Assembly (NCBI RefSeq): GCF_900167565.1
Contig: NZ_FUZV01000002.1
Location: forward strand, 806,001 to 870,000
DNA: 64,000 bases
Direction: 5' to 3'
Origin: Pseudoxanthomonas indica
GTDB taxonomy: Bacteria; Pseudomonadota; Gammaproteobacteria; Xanthomonadales; Xanthomonadaceae
Position 1 is the first letter of the stretch. Every line of letters begins with the position of its first letter. Under the pieces are notes generated by a model. That model had not been told where the DNA came from, did no database searches, and saw only the letters and a program-made list of their open reading frames with translations. Positions 8,853 through 18,165 of this stretch are shown here, in pieces. The position numbers were made by a program, and so were the translations under genes.

Positions 8853-9659
8853 TCAGCTCTCGTCGAAGAGCAGGGTGACCATCACGCGAACACCCCAGTC
8901 GGGGCCGAGGGCGCGTGATGCGGCGTGGTAGCGCACGCCGGCCTGCAGGTTCACGCGCTTGTCGTGCAACGGAATCATCTGCCCGACCAGTACGTTGACG
9001 GGCACCAGCCAATGTTGGCGTCTCCAGTCGTAAGTGGATTCGATGTTGGCGGACAGCGAGCGACCACCTGCGAAGCCTCGCGATACGAACGGTTGCACGA
9101 AGCTCATGCTGATCGGCGGGCGATGGCTGTCGCCGCTGATCGACCAGACATGGTTGGCCAGGGCGCCGACGATCCAGCCATTGCCGGTTTTCTTCAGCGC
9201 CACGGCGGTGGGTCCGGCGCCCCATTGGCCAAAGCCCAGGCGATCATCGGAAGCGGTGGGCAGGCGCAACACCGGGCCAACGCCCCAGGTCCAACCCGCG
9301 CGAGTCGGTGCAGCCGGTGACAGGAAGAAACTCTGGGTGGCGTCACCGACGCCCCGAATGGTGCTACCGCTGGCCGTGCGGTGATGGATCACCGGCACGA
9401 CACTGCGCGAGATCAGGTTCCAGTCGCCGCCCAGGCCGATGGGAAAGACCGGCTGCACATTGAGCGTGTCGCGGCTGCCGCGGCCGTCCCGGCCGATGCC
9501 CACATCATGGTTGTATTGCAGCGGCAGGCTGACCAGCGTGGCGATGGGATTGGCCGGCAGCCGGCTCAGGTCGATGGGTTCGCCCGCATCGGCGAAATGC
9601 GGGCGACCGAGCGATGCGGCGACGAGCAGGGCGAAAGCGGTTCGGGGCAGGTCGGGCAT
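8853..9659 (-). CDS. Outer-membrane beta-barrel protein, MetA-pathway/transporter-like
   Basis: 268 residues with an N-terminal secretion signal (MPDLPRTAFALLVAASLGRPHFADA). The mature part is rich in alternating polar/hydrophobic strands. Segments such as LVSLPLQYNHDVGIG, LNVQPVFPIGLGGDWNLISRSVVPVI, GWTWGVGPVLRLPTASD and GQWGAGPTAVALKKTG resemble the PF13557 group of putative outer-membrane proteins often labelled transporter or neuromedin U. The function is unproven. The stop lies 31 bases from a composite repeat element, and the gene converges on the M16 operon. Confidence 0.75.
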   Translation of the reverse strand: MPDLPRTAFALLVAASLGRPHFADAGEPIDLSRLPANPIATLVSLPLQYNHDVGIGRDGRGSRDTLNVQPVFPIGLGGDWNLISRSVVPVIHHRTASGSTIRGVGDATQSFFLSPAAPTRAGWTWGVGPVLRLPTASDDRLGFGQWGAGPTAVALKKTGNGWIVGALANHVWSISGDSHRPPISMSFVQPFVSRGFAGGRSLSANIESTYDWRRQHWLVPVNVLVGQMIPLHDKRVNLQAGVRYHAASRALGPDWGVRVMVTLLFDES

Positions 9660-9849
9660 GCTGCGTCAGGCCTGGAATGCAGCGCCGGACTATTGCACTT
9701 GGATAGGAAGATCCAGCCGCAACGACGGGCAGACTGTGTTGGCTCACACTCCACCGGCACGGCGCGCGTTGTGGGGCCGGCGTCGCTCATCACCACGGTC
9801 GGGCCTGCCTTGCGGTAGATTGCCTGCGCCCATCCCCTCGGAGATCGCC

Positions 9850-10347
9850 ATGAGCGGCGTGCAGCGCGAATTGACCTTCCGGTTCCTCGCCGAACCCACC
9901 GACGTCAACTACGGCGGCAAGGTGCACGGCGGCATCGTGATGAAGTGGATTGACCAGGTGGGCTACGCGGCGGCGGTGGGCTGGAGTGGCCACTACAGCG
10001 TGACTGTGGCGGTGGGCGGCATCCGCTTCGTCGCGCCCATCCGCACCAGCGATCTGGTGACGGTGCAATCCAAGCTGGTCTACACCGGCACCAGCAGCAT
10101 GCATTTCGCGGTGGATGTGCGTGCGCGCGATCCCATGGGCGGTGAGTCGCGCTTGTGCACCCATTGCGTGATTGTGTTCGTGGCGCTGGATGGGGTGGAA
10201 GGCAAACCGACCGCCGTGCCCGCGTGGAAGCCGGAAACGGTCGAGGATTGCCAGCTGTCCGAGTACGCGGTGAAGGTGATGGAGTTGAGCAAAGGCATCG
10301 AACAGACCGTGGCGCACTACCAGGATCCCGAGTTCCTGAAGAAGTAG
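9850..10347 (+). CDS. Acyl-CoA thioesterase, hotdog fold
   Basis: 165 residues from the ATG at 9850, with GGAG 8 bases upstream. The frame continues upstream without a ribosome site. The sequence contains the YciA/BFIT-type hotdog pattern: DVNYGGKVHGGIVMKWIDQVGYAAA around the conserved Asn and Gly-rich helix, then VAVGGIRFVAPIRTSDLVTVQSKL. It hydrolyses acyl-CoA to free acid and CoA in the cytoplasm; chain-length preference is unknown. A TAGATT sequence about 30 bases upstream could be a -10 box. The gene ends at a bidirectional terminator shared with the convergent peptidase gene. Confidence 0.88.
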   Translation: MSGVQRELTFRFLAEPTDVNYGGKVHGGIVMKWIDQVGYAAAVGWSGHYSVTVAVGGIRFVAPIRTSDLVTVQSKLVYTGTSSMHFAVDVRARDPMGGESRLCTHCVIVFVALDGVEGKPTAVPAWKPETVEDCQLSEYAVKVMELSKGIEQTVAHYQDPEFLKK

Positions 10348-10365
10348 CCGGAGCCCGCTCGCCAA

Positions 10366-10397
10366 CAAAAAAGCCGCCGGTGTTGCCGGCGGCTTTT
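10366..10397. terminator. Bidirectional rho-independent terminator
   Basis: AAGCCGCCGG/CCGGCGGCTT forms a perfect 10-bp stem with a 5-base loop, flanked by A-rich sequence on the left and T on the right. It serves both the thioesterase gene and the converging NlpC/P60 gene. Confidence 0.88.
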
Positions 10398-10420
10398 GAT
10401 TTGTTCCGTCGCGGTCCTGC

Positions 10421-11254
10421 TTACATCGCGATGCGGCGCGCCTGCATGAAACGGGGCGCCCAGTAGCCGCTGGTCAGGCTGTCCACACGCACGTCGTTGC
10501 CGGTGCTGGGCGAATGCAGGAAGCGGCCTTCGCCAACGTAGATGCCGACATGGTTGATGCGGCCCTTGCGGCCGAAGAACACCAGGTCGCCTTGCTTGAG
10601 GTCTTCGCGCTTGGCAATCAGTTGACCATCGGCCTGCGAGGCCATGTCGCGCGAGACGCGCGGCAGTTCGATGCCCAGAGCGGTGCGGAACACGTAGCCG
10701 ACCAGGCCGCTGCAATCAAAACCGCTATCCGGGGAGGTGCCGCCCCAGCGATACGGGGTACCCATCAGGGTCAGCGCTCGCTTGAGCACCGCCTGGATCT
10801 TGCCGCCTTCGCCTTCCATCACCACCGTGCCCTCGCGGGCCTGGCTGTAGCTGGACAACAGGCGGCTCAGATCGCCGGCCACCATGGTGGAGCGGTCGAG
10901 CAGGGGCAGGGTATCGGTGGCGGCCAGACGCGGCAGCAGGGCGGCGAGGGTGGCGGTGGCGGCTTCGGCCGCCTTTTCGCGGATGCCGGCGGTGGCCGGT
11001 TTCGCCGCGTCCCTGGCGTTGTTACTGCTGTCGGCCGCCACCGCGAGCGGGGCGACCACATCCGGGGAAGCGGCCGGCAATTCGGCGGTCTGCGCCCACA
11101 CTGGACTGGCCAGGCCGGCCAGACACAACACGGAAAGGAAGGAAAGCGCACCCCGCTTGGAGCGGTGTATGGCGGCTGGCTGGCCTGTTGGCAGGTCGTC
11201 GGTCGTCACGTGGGCGCGGAAATCTTGCGAAGAGGGCGTCAATACTGCCTTCAC
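10421..11254 (-). CDS. C40 (NlpC/P60) cell-wall endopeptidase
   Basis: 277 residues. The start codon is GTG at 11254, and no in-frame ATG precedes the hydrophobic segment (LSFLSVLCLAGLASPVWAQ, residues 38-56), giving an unusually long signal-peptide n-region. The C-terminal 130 residues are an NlpC/P60 domain: catalytic Cys in DSGFDCSGLVGYVF, catalytic His in NHVGIYVGEGRF, and a third polar residue in FLHSPS. The middle (about 60-140) is Ala-rich without a recognised domain. It should cut peptide cross-links of peptidoglycan in the periplasm. The next gene encodes a close paralogue, also on the minus strand. Confidence 0.92.
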   Translation of the reverse strand: MKAVLTPSSQDFRAHVTTDDLPTGQPAAIHRSKRGALSFLSVLCLAGLASPVWAQTAELPAASPDVVAPLAVAADSSNNARDAAKPATAGIREKAAEAATATLAALLPRLAATDTLPLLDRSTMVAGDLSRLLSSYSQAREGTVVMEGEGGKIQAVLKRALTLMGTPYRWGGTSPDSGFDCSGLVGYVFRTALGIELPRVSRDMASQADGQLIAKREDLKQGDLVFFGRKGRINHVGIYVGEGRFLHSPSTGNDVRVDSLTSGYWAPRFMQARRIAM

Positions 11255-11291
11255 TCGCCCATCATTTTGTTCGGAAATCGTTAATTTCCCG

Positions 11292-11897
11292 TTAGTTCCG
11301 TCGAACGGGGGTCACAATGTGACTTAGTGAACCATTCAGTACACGTTTCGCACCACTGTAATGGTCGCGCCAATAGCTGCCGTCCAGGTGATCCAGGCGG
11401 ACGGTGCCGCCGGTGCTGGGGGCGTGCACAAACCGGCCTTCGCCCACGTAAATCCCGACGTGGCTGACGTTGCCGCTGCTGCCGAAGAACACCAGATCGC
11501 CCGCCGCCAGGCGCTCGGGGGCGATGCGCGGACCCTGCACCGCCGCCAGCTCGCGTGAGGTGCGCGGCAGCCGCAGATCCAGCACGTCACGGAATACGTA
11601 GGTGACCAGGCCGCTGCAGTCGAAGCCGGACTCGGGCGTGTTGCCGCCATACCGGTAGGGCGTGCCGACCAGGCCCAGCGCCCGCATCAGGACCGAGTTG
11701 GCCGCGACCGGATCGGCCGGTTGCACCTGCGGCCAGGCGCGCTGGCTGGGTGGGGGCGGGCGACGGGTGACGTCCTTGCCGCCGCCGCAGGCCGCCAGCA
11801 GGCCGGCCATGGCCAGGACGAGCACGCCAACACGCAGCACACGCGCCCCCGCGGGTGGCGGTGGCCGGTCCAAGCCGGGATAATGCGCGGTCTTCAT
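11292..11897 (-). CDS. C40 (NlpC/P60) peptidase, lipoprotein
   Basis: 201 residues from the ATG at 11897, chosen because it gives a lipoprotein signal (VLVLAMAGLLAAC, lipidated Cys). An upstream in-frame ATG at 11939 would add 14 residues. A short proline-rich spacer is followed by an NlpC/P60 domain with catalytic Cys in SGFDCSGLVTYVF and His in SHVGIYVGEGRFVHAPS. It resembles the Spr/MepS group of lipoprotein murein endopeptidases, though it is not clearly MepS itself. Its 5' side faces the divergent slyD-like gene. The 37-base gap to the neighbouring C40 gene suggests a two-gene unit or a local duplication. Confidence 0.9.
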   Translation of the reverse strand: MKTAHYPGLDRPPPPAGARVLRVGVLVLAMAGLLAACGGGKDVTRRPPPPSQRAWPQVQPADPVAANSVLMRALGLVGTPYRYGGNTPESGFDCSGLVTYVFRDVLDLRLPRTSRELAAVQGPRIAPERLAAGDLVFFGSSGNVSHVGIYVGEGRFVHAPSTGGTVRLDHLDGSYWRDHYSGAKRVLNGSLSHIVTPVRRN

Positions 11898-11978
11898 TGC
11901 GGCGCATCTTCGCTGCAATCCCTTTGGCCGACAAGCCATTCACGCCTGCCCGTCGGCAGCCCCTTTGCAGAGTCCCGC

Positions 11979-12458
11979 ATGAAAATCGCAAAAGACAGCG
12001 TCGTCTGTTTCCACTACACCGTATCCGAAGCCGGCCAGGAGCCGCTGGAAAGCTCCAAGGACCGTGAGCCGCTGGCCATCCTGATCGGCCACGGCAACAT
12101 CATCCCGGGCCTGGAAAACGCGATGCAGGATCGCGAAGCCGGCGAGAACTTCAGCGTGGACGTGACCGCTGCCGACGCCTACGGCGAACGCCGCGACGGC
12201 CTGAGCCAGCGCGTGCCCAAGAAGCACTTCGGCACCCAGAAGCTGGTGCCGGGCCAGCAGGTGGTGTTGAACACCAACTTCGGCCCGCGCGCGGTCACCA
12301 TCCAGAAGGTGGGCATGAGCGTGGTCGACGTCGACCTCAACCATCCAATGGCCGGCAAGGATCTGCACTTCGACGTGGAAATCGTGGAAGTGCGTGAAGC
12401 CTCGGCCGAAGAGCTGGAGCACGGCCACGTGCACGGCGATGGTGGCCATCACCACTGA
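11979..12458 (+). CDS. slyD: FKBP-type peptidyl-prolyl isomerase, SlyD-like
   Basis: 159 residues from the ATG at 11979. The order of blocks is that of SlyD: an FKBP half domain (VVCFHYTVSEAGQEPLESS; ILIGHGNIIPGLENAMQ), an inserted IF chaperone flap (GERRDGLSQRVPKKHFG to DVDLNHPMAGKDLHFDVEI), then FKBP closure. The C-terminus is a short metal-binding tail rich in His (HGHVHGDGGHHH). It speeds proline isomerisation, acts as a chaperone and can bind nickel or zinc; relatives help deliver nickel to hydrogenase. The tail is much shorter than that of E. coli SlyD and lacks its cysteines. Confidence 0.9.
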   Translation: MKIAKDSVVCFHYTVSEAGQEPLESSKDREPLAILIGHGNIIPGLENAMQDREAGENFSVDVTAADAYGERRDGLSQRVPKKHFGTQKLVPGQQVVLNTNFGPRAVTIQKVGMSVVDVDLNHPMAGKDLHFDVEIVEVREASAEELEHGHVHGDGGHHH

Positions 12459-12490
12459 GCCGCGCCTCCCGCGCCGCGTCAGTCGAAGCG

Positions 12491-12514
12491 AAACCCGCCC
12501 TACGGCGGGTTTTT
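12491..12514 (+). terminator. Rho-independent terminator after the slyD-like gene
   Basis: ACCCGCC/GGCGGGT with a 4-base loop, then TTTTC, 33 bases after the stop codon. Confidence 0.85.
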
Positions 12515-12567
12515 CTTTGCCCGGCGGCGCCTGGTCTGCCGCCGCCGTCGCCATGGCCGGCGTGTTT

Positions 12568-12609
12568 TAATCGGCGTGCTCTAATCGACTTGGTCTAATC
12601 GGCGCGGGA
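12568..12609 (+). repeat. Three direct 14-bp repeats upstream of the first DUF418 gene
   Basis: TAATCG recurs at 12568, 12582 and 12596 with exact 14-base spacing. The units read TAATCGGCGTGCTC, TAATCGACTTGGTC and TAATCGGCGCGGGA. They end about 20 bases before the gene's start codon, where a repeated binding site or stacked -10-like boxes could act. Confidence 0.6.
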
Positions 12610-12628
12610 CAACGCCAGGGAGAGGGAC

Positions 12629-13900
<1,272 letters not shown>

Positions 13901-13952
13901 GCCACATGCAGCGTTGCAGGGATGCATGCGTGCCTGCGGCTACACTGCGCAG

Positions 13953-15203
13953 GTGAGCCAGACCTCCGACGACATCATCATCCTGGGCGCCGGCGCGATC
14001 GGCCTGGCCACCGCGCTGGCCCTGCTCGACGCCGGCCGAGGCGTACGCCTCATCGATGCCGGCGCGATCGGCCACGGCGCTTCGCACGGCAACTGCGGCA
14101 CCATCACGCCCAGCCACGCGCCACCGCTGGCCGCACCCGGTGTGGTGGCTCAGGCCTTGCGCTGGATGCTGCGACCCGACGCGCCGCTGTACTTGAAGCC
14201 GCGCGTGGACCCGGCGTTGTGGCATTGGCTGTGGCGATTCTCGCGACGCTGCAATCCGCGCGACTGGCGCGTCAGCGCGCAGGCGCGCGCCGCCTTGCTG
14301 GAGGATTCGCGCCAGCGCCTGGTCGAATGGATCGCGCGCTATCAGCTGGACTGCGAGTTCCACGAGGAAGGACTGGATTATGTGTTCCGCGATCCACGCC
14401 TGCTGGATCGCTACGTACGCGAATGCGCGACGTTGGCCGAGTTCGGCTTCGCCAGCGAGATCATCGGCGGCAGCGACTATGAGCGCCAGGAGCCGGCCAT
14501 GCGCGAAGGCGTCGCCGGCGCCATCCGCTTTCCCGATGACGCGCGCCTGCGTCCGGATCGCTACGTCGCCGAACTGGCGCGCGTGGTGGCGGCACGCGGC
14601 GGCCGTTTCGAAACCGATTGCCGCGCCACCGGCGTGCAGGCCGATGCGCAAGGCGTAAGTGTCCAGACCGAACGCGGCGCCTGGCGCGCTCGCGAGGTGG
14701 TGATTGCCTTGGGCGCCTGGACACCGGCGTTCGCCCGCACCCTGGGTCTGCGCGCGCCCATCCAGCCGGGCAAGGGTTACTCGATCACCTACTCGCGACC
14801 GTCGCTGATGCCGCGTCGCCCGCTGGTGCTGAAAGACGTCTCCGTCTGCGTCACCGGCTGGGACAGCGGCTTCCGCCTGGGCAGCACGATGGAGTTTTCC
14901 GGTTACGACGAGCAGTTGAACGAAATCCGCCTGGCGGCCCTCGAGCGCGGCGCCCGCCAGTTCCTGCGCGAACCGGTGGGTGCGGTGGTGGAGGAGCGCT
15001 GGTGCGGCTGGCGACCGATGACTTACGACGACATGCCGCTGTTGGGCCCGGCGCCCGGCCAGCCGCACGTCTGGTTGGCCGCCGGCCACGGCATGCTCGG
15101 TATTAGCATGAGCGCGGCGACGGGCCAGCTGATGTCCGATCACATCACCGGCCGGACGCCGGCGATCGATCCCACGCCTTACCGACCGGAGCGATTCGCA
15201 TGA
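13953..15203 (+). CDS. FAD-dependent amino-acid oxidoreductase, DadA/DAO family
   Basis: 416 residues if started at the GTG at 13953, the preferred start: a TACACT -10 hexamer lies at 13941-13946, so the message would begin at or next to this codon (leaderless), and the GxGxxG loop then falls at the family's usual distance. ATG 13926 and TTG 13914 are alternatives. Domain content is the DAO fold: FAD-binding IIILGAGAIGLATALALLDAGRG, then GHGASHGNCG and C-terminal GPAPGQPHVWLAAGHGMLGISMS. It oxidatively deaminates a D-amino acid or similar amine. The stop codon overlaps gor (ATGA), so the two are translationally coupled. Confidence 0.85.
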   Translation: MSQTSDDIIILGAGAIGLATALALLDAGRGVRLIDAGAIGHGASHGNCGTITPSHAPPLAAPGVVAQALRWMLRPDAPLYLKPRVDPALWHWLWRFSRRCNPRDWRVSAQARAALLEDSRQRLVEWIARYQLDCEFHEEGLDYVFRDPRLLDRYVRECATLAEFGFASEIIGGSDYERQEPAMREGVAGAIRFPDDARLRPDRYVAELARVVAARGGRFETDCRATGVQADAQGVSVQTERGAWRAREVVIALGAWTPAFARTLGLRAPIQPGKGYSITYSRPSLMPRRPLVLKDVSVCVTGWDSGFRLGSTMEFSGYDEQLNEIRLAALERGARQFLREPVGAVVEERWCGWRPMTYDDMPLLGPAPGQPHVWLAAGHGMLGISMSAATGQLMSDHITGRTPAIDPTPYRPERFA

Positions 15204-16564
15204 ATGCGCGCACTGATTTTGACCTGATCGTGATTGGCGGCGGTTCCGGCGGCCTGGCCGGCGCGTTCCGCGCGGCCGCGCACGGCGCGCGCGTGGCCGT
15301 GCTGGAACCCGGCGAACTGGGCGGCACCTGCGTCAATGTCGGTTGCGTGCCGAAGAAGGCGATGTGGCTGGCGGCGGAGTTGTCGCAACGCATCGCCATG
15401 GCCGGCCAACTGGGCTTTGACGTGCCGGAAACACCGCCGGCGTTCGAGTGGAAGGAGTTCATCGTCCACCGCCAGCGCTACATCGCGGGGATCCACGCCA
15501 GTTATCGCAAGCGCCTGGACGAGAGCGGGATTGTCTGGATGCCATGCCGCGGCCAGTTCGTTGACGCGCACACCGTGGAGAATTCCGACGGCGCCCGTCT
15601 GCGTGGCGAGCAGGTGCTGATCGCCACCGGCGGGCGCCCGCGGCGACCGGCGCTGCCGGGCGCCGAGCTGGGGCTGGTGTCGGATGATTTCTTCAACCTG
15701 TGCAGCGCGCCGAAGAAGGTGGCGATGGTCGGCGCCGGCTACGTCGCCGTGGAACTGGCCGGCGTGCTGCAGGCCCTGGGCAGCCAGGTGGAACTGTTCG
15801 TGCGCGGCCAGCGTCTGCTGGCGGACTTTGATCACGAGCTCGCCGATGACCTGCTGGAGAACACGCGCCAGCACGGCATCCATGCACACTTCGGCTACCA
15901 CCTGGCCGAAGTACAGCCCGCGGGTGATGGACATGTCGCCCTGATCAGCCAGGCCGGCGAGCGTAGCGAACCGTTCGAGAGCCTGATCTTCGCCACTGGC
16001 CGCGTGCCCAGCACCGCCAGCCTGGGCGTGGAGATCGCCGGGGTGAAGCTGGACGACGCTGGCTTCGTCCAGGTCGATGCGTGGCAAACCACCTCCGTGC
16101 CGCATATCCATGCCGTCGGCGATGTAACCGATGCGCCCGCGTTGACGCCGGTGGCCATCGCCGCGGCGCGGCGCCTGATGGATCGCCTGTACGGTGGCAA
16201 GCCGGATTCGAAACTCGACTTCCGCGACATCGCCACCGTGGTCTTCTCGCATCCGCCGCTGGGCCGGGTCGGCCTGAGCGAGCAGGAAGCGCGCGCGCAG
16301 TTCGGCGATGCGGTCAAGGTCTTCCGCACCCGTTTCCGGCCGATGCTGCACGCCCTGGCCGACTCGCCCCAGCGCAGTCTGTTCAAGCTGGTCTGCGTGG
16401 GTGAGGACGAGCGCGTGGTGGGCCTGCACCTGCTGGGCGAGGGCGCCGACGAGATCCTGCAGGGCTTCGCGGTGGCGATCCGCAAGGGCATCACCCGCCG
16501 CGATCTCGAGGACACCGTGGCCATCCATCCCACCTCCGCCGAAGAAGTGGTGCTGCTGCGCTAG
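15200..16564 (+). CDS. gor: Glutathione-disulfide reductase
   Basis: 454 residues. Blocks in order are the FAD-binding IVIGGGSGGLAGAFRAAAHG, redox-active GGTCVNVGCVPKK (Cys44 and Cys49), NAD(P)-binding MVGAGYVAVELAGVLQALG, FAD-contacting HAVGDVT, and the C-terminal dimer-interface HPTSAEE with the catalytic His (about 443). This is the glutathione reductase arrangement, distinct from dihydrolipoamide or mercuric reductases. It reduces GSSG with NADPH in the cytoplasm. The start overlaps the preceding oxidoreductase by four bases. No OxyR site was recognised. Confidence 0.93.
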   Translation: MNARTDFDLIVIGGGSGGLAGAFRAAAHGARVAVLEPGELGGTCVNVGCVPKKAMWLAAELSQRIAMAGQLGFDVPETPPAFEWKEFIVHRQRYIAGIHASYRKRLDESGIVWMPCRGQFVDAHTVENSDGARLRGEQVLIATGGRPRRPALPGAELGLVSDDFFNLCSAPKKVAMVGAGYVAVELAGVLQALGSQVELFVRGQRLLADFDHELADDLLENTRQHGIHAHFGYHLAEVQPAGDGHVALISQAGERSEPFESLIFATGRVPSTASLGVEIAGVKLDDAGFVQVDAWQTTSVPHIHAVGDVTDAPALTPVAIAAARRLMDRLYGGKPDSKLDFRDIATVVFSHPPLGRVGLSEQEARAQFGDAVKVFRTRFRPMLHALADSPQRSLFKLVCVGEDERVVGLHLLGEGADEILQGFAVAIRKGITRRDLEDTVAIHPTSAEEVVLLR

Positions 16565-16658
16565 CTACCGCCGGTCCGTGACCCCAGTGGGAATGACCTC
16601 CGGCACCTGAGTTGCGAAGCGGCCGGCGCTAAGGTGGCGCCAGCATCGGAGAGCCGCC

Positions 16659-18128
16659 ATGGAACAGGATTCCGCCACACCCGTCGTTCCCGCACCCGCC
16701 AGCTCCCCCCATGCGTCACTGACGCCGATTGGCGGCGGTGAACGCATCACCGCGCTGGACAAGATCCGTGGCTTTGCCCTGCTGGGCATCGCGGCGATGA
16801 ACGTGGAATGGTTCACCCGCCCGATCAGCGAACTGGGGCGCGGCGTCGATCCCTCGCTGCACGGCGTGGACTGGCTGGTCAGCTGGCTGGTGTATGTGCT
16901 GGTGCAGGGCAAGTTCTGGACGCTGTTCTCGCTGCTGTTCGGCATCGGCTTCGCGGTGATGCTGGGCCGCGCCGAAGACCGCGGCAGCGCTTTCGTCACC
17001 CCTTACGTGCGGCGGATCATCGGCCTGTTCCTGTTCGGCGCGATGCATTACATCTTCATCTGGACCGGCGACATCCTGCACGAATACGCGTTTGCCGCCC
17101 TGGGGCTGCTGCTGATCGTCAGCCGCAGCTGGAAGAGCTGGTTGCTGATTTTGGTGTCGGTGGTGGCTGCGGGCGTGGCGCTCAAGCTCAAGGCCATGCC
17201 GATGCTGATCGCCTTGTGCGTGCTGGTTGGCCTGATGATGTTCTTCCTCCATCGCGGTTCGCTGGCGCGGTACCGAAAATGGGGCGTGACGGTCTACTGC
17301 CTGCCGTTTGTCATTGGCTTGATCGTCGCCGCCGGCCTGACCGCCTTCCCGCAGTTCAAGCCCGGCGAGAAACCCGAGCAGGCCGCGCAGCGGCAGGAAC
17401 GCGTGCAGGAAAGAGCGAAGGAACGCGCCGAGGAAATCCGCATCTACACCACCGCCACATACACCGAGTCGGTGCGCCACCGCGCCGCGCAGTTCACCGA
17501 GCATCTGCCGCAGGCAGCGGGGTTGAGCTTCATGGCGCTGCCGATGTTCCCGATCGGATTCTGGTTCGTGCGCTCCGGCATCGTCGCGCGCTTGCGTGAA
17601 CATGCGGGCCTGTTCCGTCGCCTGGCGGCGTGGGCCCTGCCGATTGGCCTGGGCATGACCGTACTCAGCGCGTGGCTGCTGCCCACGTTTCCCAACGACG
17701 GCGGCGGCGGGCCGGACCCGTTCCGGATGACGGTTGGCTCGCTGTTCCAGTTGGGCGCCTTGCTGCTGTGCCTGGGCTACTTCGCCGGCCTGGTGCTGGT
17801 CACCACCAGCCGCTGGGGCGCACGCTGGCTTGCGCCGCTGGCCTATGCCGGGCGGATGGCGTTGAGCAATTACATCCTGGCGTCGGTGATCGGCACCTGG
17901 TTCTTTTCCGGTTACGGGCTGGGTTTCTACGGTCAGGTGTCGCGGCCGGGGCAGATGCTGTTCGTGCTGGCCGTGTTCGTGCTGCAGATCGGTTTCAGCT
18001 ACTTGTGGCTGCAGAAGTTCCGCTACGGGCCGCTGGAATGGCTGTGGCGCGCGATCACCTACTGGACCCTGCCGCCGATGCGGCGACAGGCGGAGCAGGC
18101 GCCCAGCCAGGTGATGGCCGCGCGTTGA
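16659..18128 (+). CDS. DUF418 family membrane protein, second copy
   Basis: 489 residues from the ATG at 16659, with GGAGAG upstream. It shares the family blocks with the protein at 12629: ALDKIRGFALLGIAAMNVEWF, VQGKFWTLFSLLFGIGFAVMLGRAE, GDILHEYAFAALGLLLI, and C-terminal GRMALSNYILASVIGTWFFSG to RYGPLEWLWRAITY. It is longer because of an insertion near residues 225-280: a charged stretch (EKPEQAAQRQERVQERAKERAEE) likely to form a helical loop. The role is unknown. Its position after gor and before hutG does not point to one pathway. Confidence 0.88.
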   Translation: MEQDSATPVVPAPASSPHASLTPIGGGERITALDKIRGFALLGIAAMNVEWFTRPISELGRGVDPSLHGVDWLVSWLVYVLVQGKFWTLFSLLFGIGFAVMLGRAEDRGSAFVTPYVRRIIGLFLFGAMHYIFIWTGDILHEYAFAALGLLLIVSRSWKSWLLILVSVVAAGVALKLKAMPMLIALCVLVGLMMFFLHRGSLARYRKWGVTVYCLPFVIGLIVAAGLTAFPQFKPGEKPEQAAQRQERVQERAKERAEEIRIYTTATYTESVRHRAAQFTEHLPQAAGLSFMALPMFPIGFWFVRSGIVARLREHAGLFRRLAAWALPIGLGMTVLSAWLLPTFPNDGGGGPDPFRMTVGSLFQLGALLLCLGYFAGLVLVTTSRWGARWLAPLAYAGRMALSNYILASVIGTWFFSGYGLGFYGQVSRPGQMLFVLAVFVLQIGFSYLWLQKFRYGPLEWLWRAITYWTLPPMRRQAEQAPSQVMAAR

Positions 18129-18153
18129 CCTCACCGGGCGCGGCAGGCGGGCT

Positions 18154-18159
18154 TACAAT
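18154..18159 (+). promoter_or_regulatory. Probable -10 element of a leaderless hutG transcript
   Basis: TACAAT ends 6 bases before the hutG ATG at 18166, and there is no ribosome-binding sequence between. Transcription would start at or next to the A of the start codon. Confidence 0.5.
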
Positions 18160-18165
18160 AGCGGC

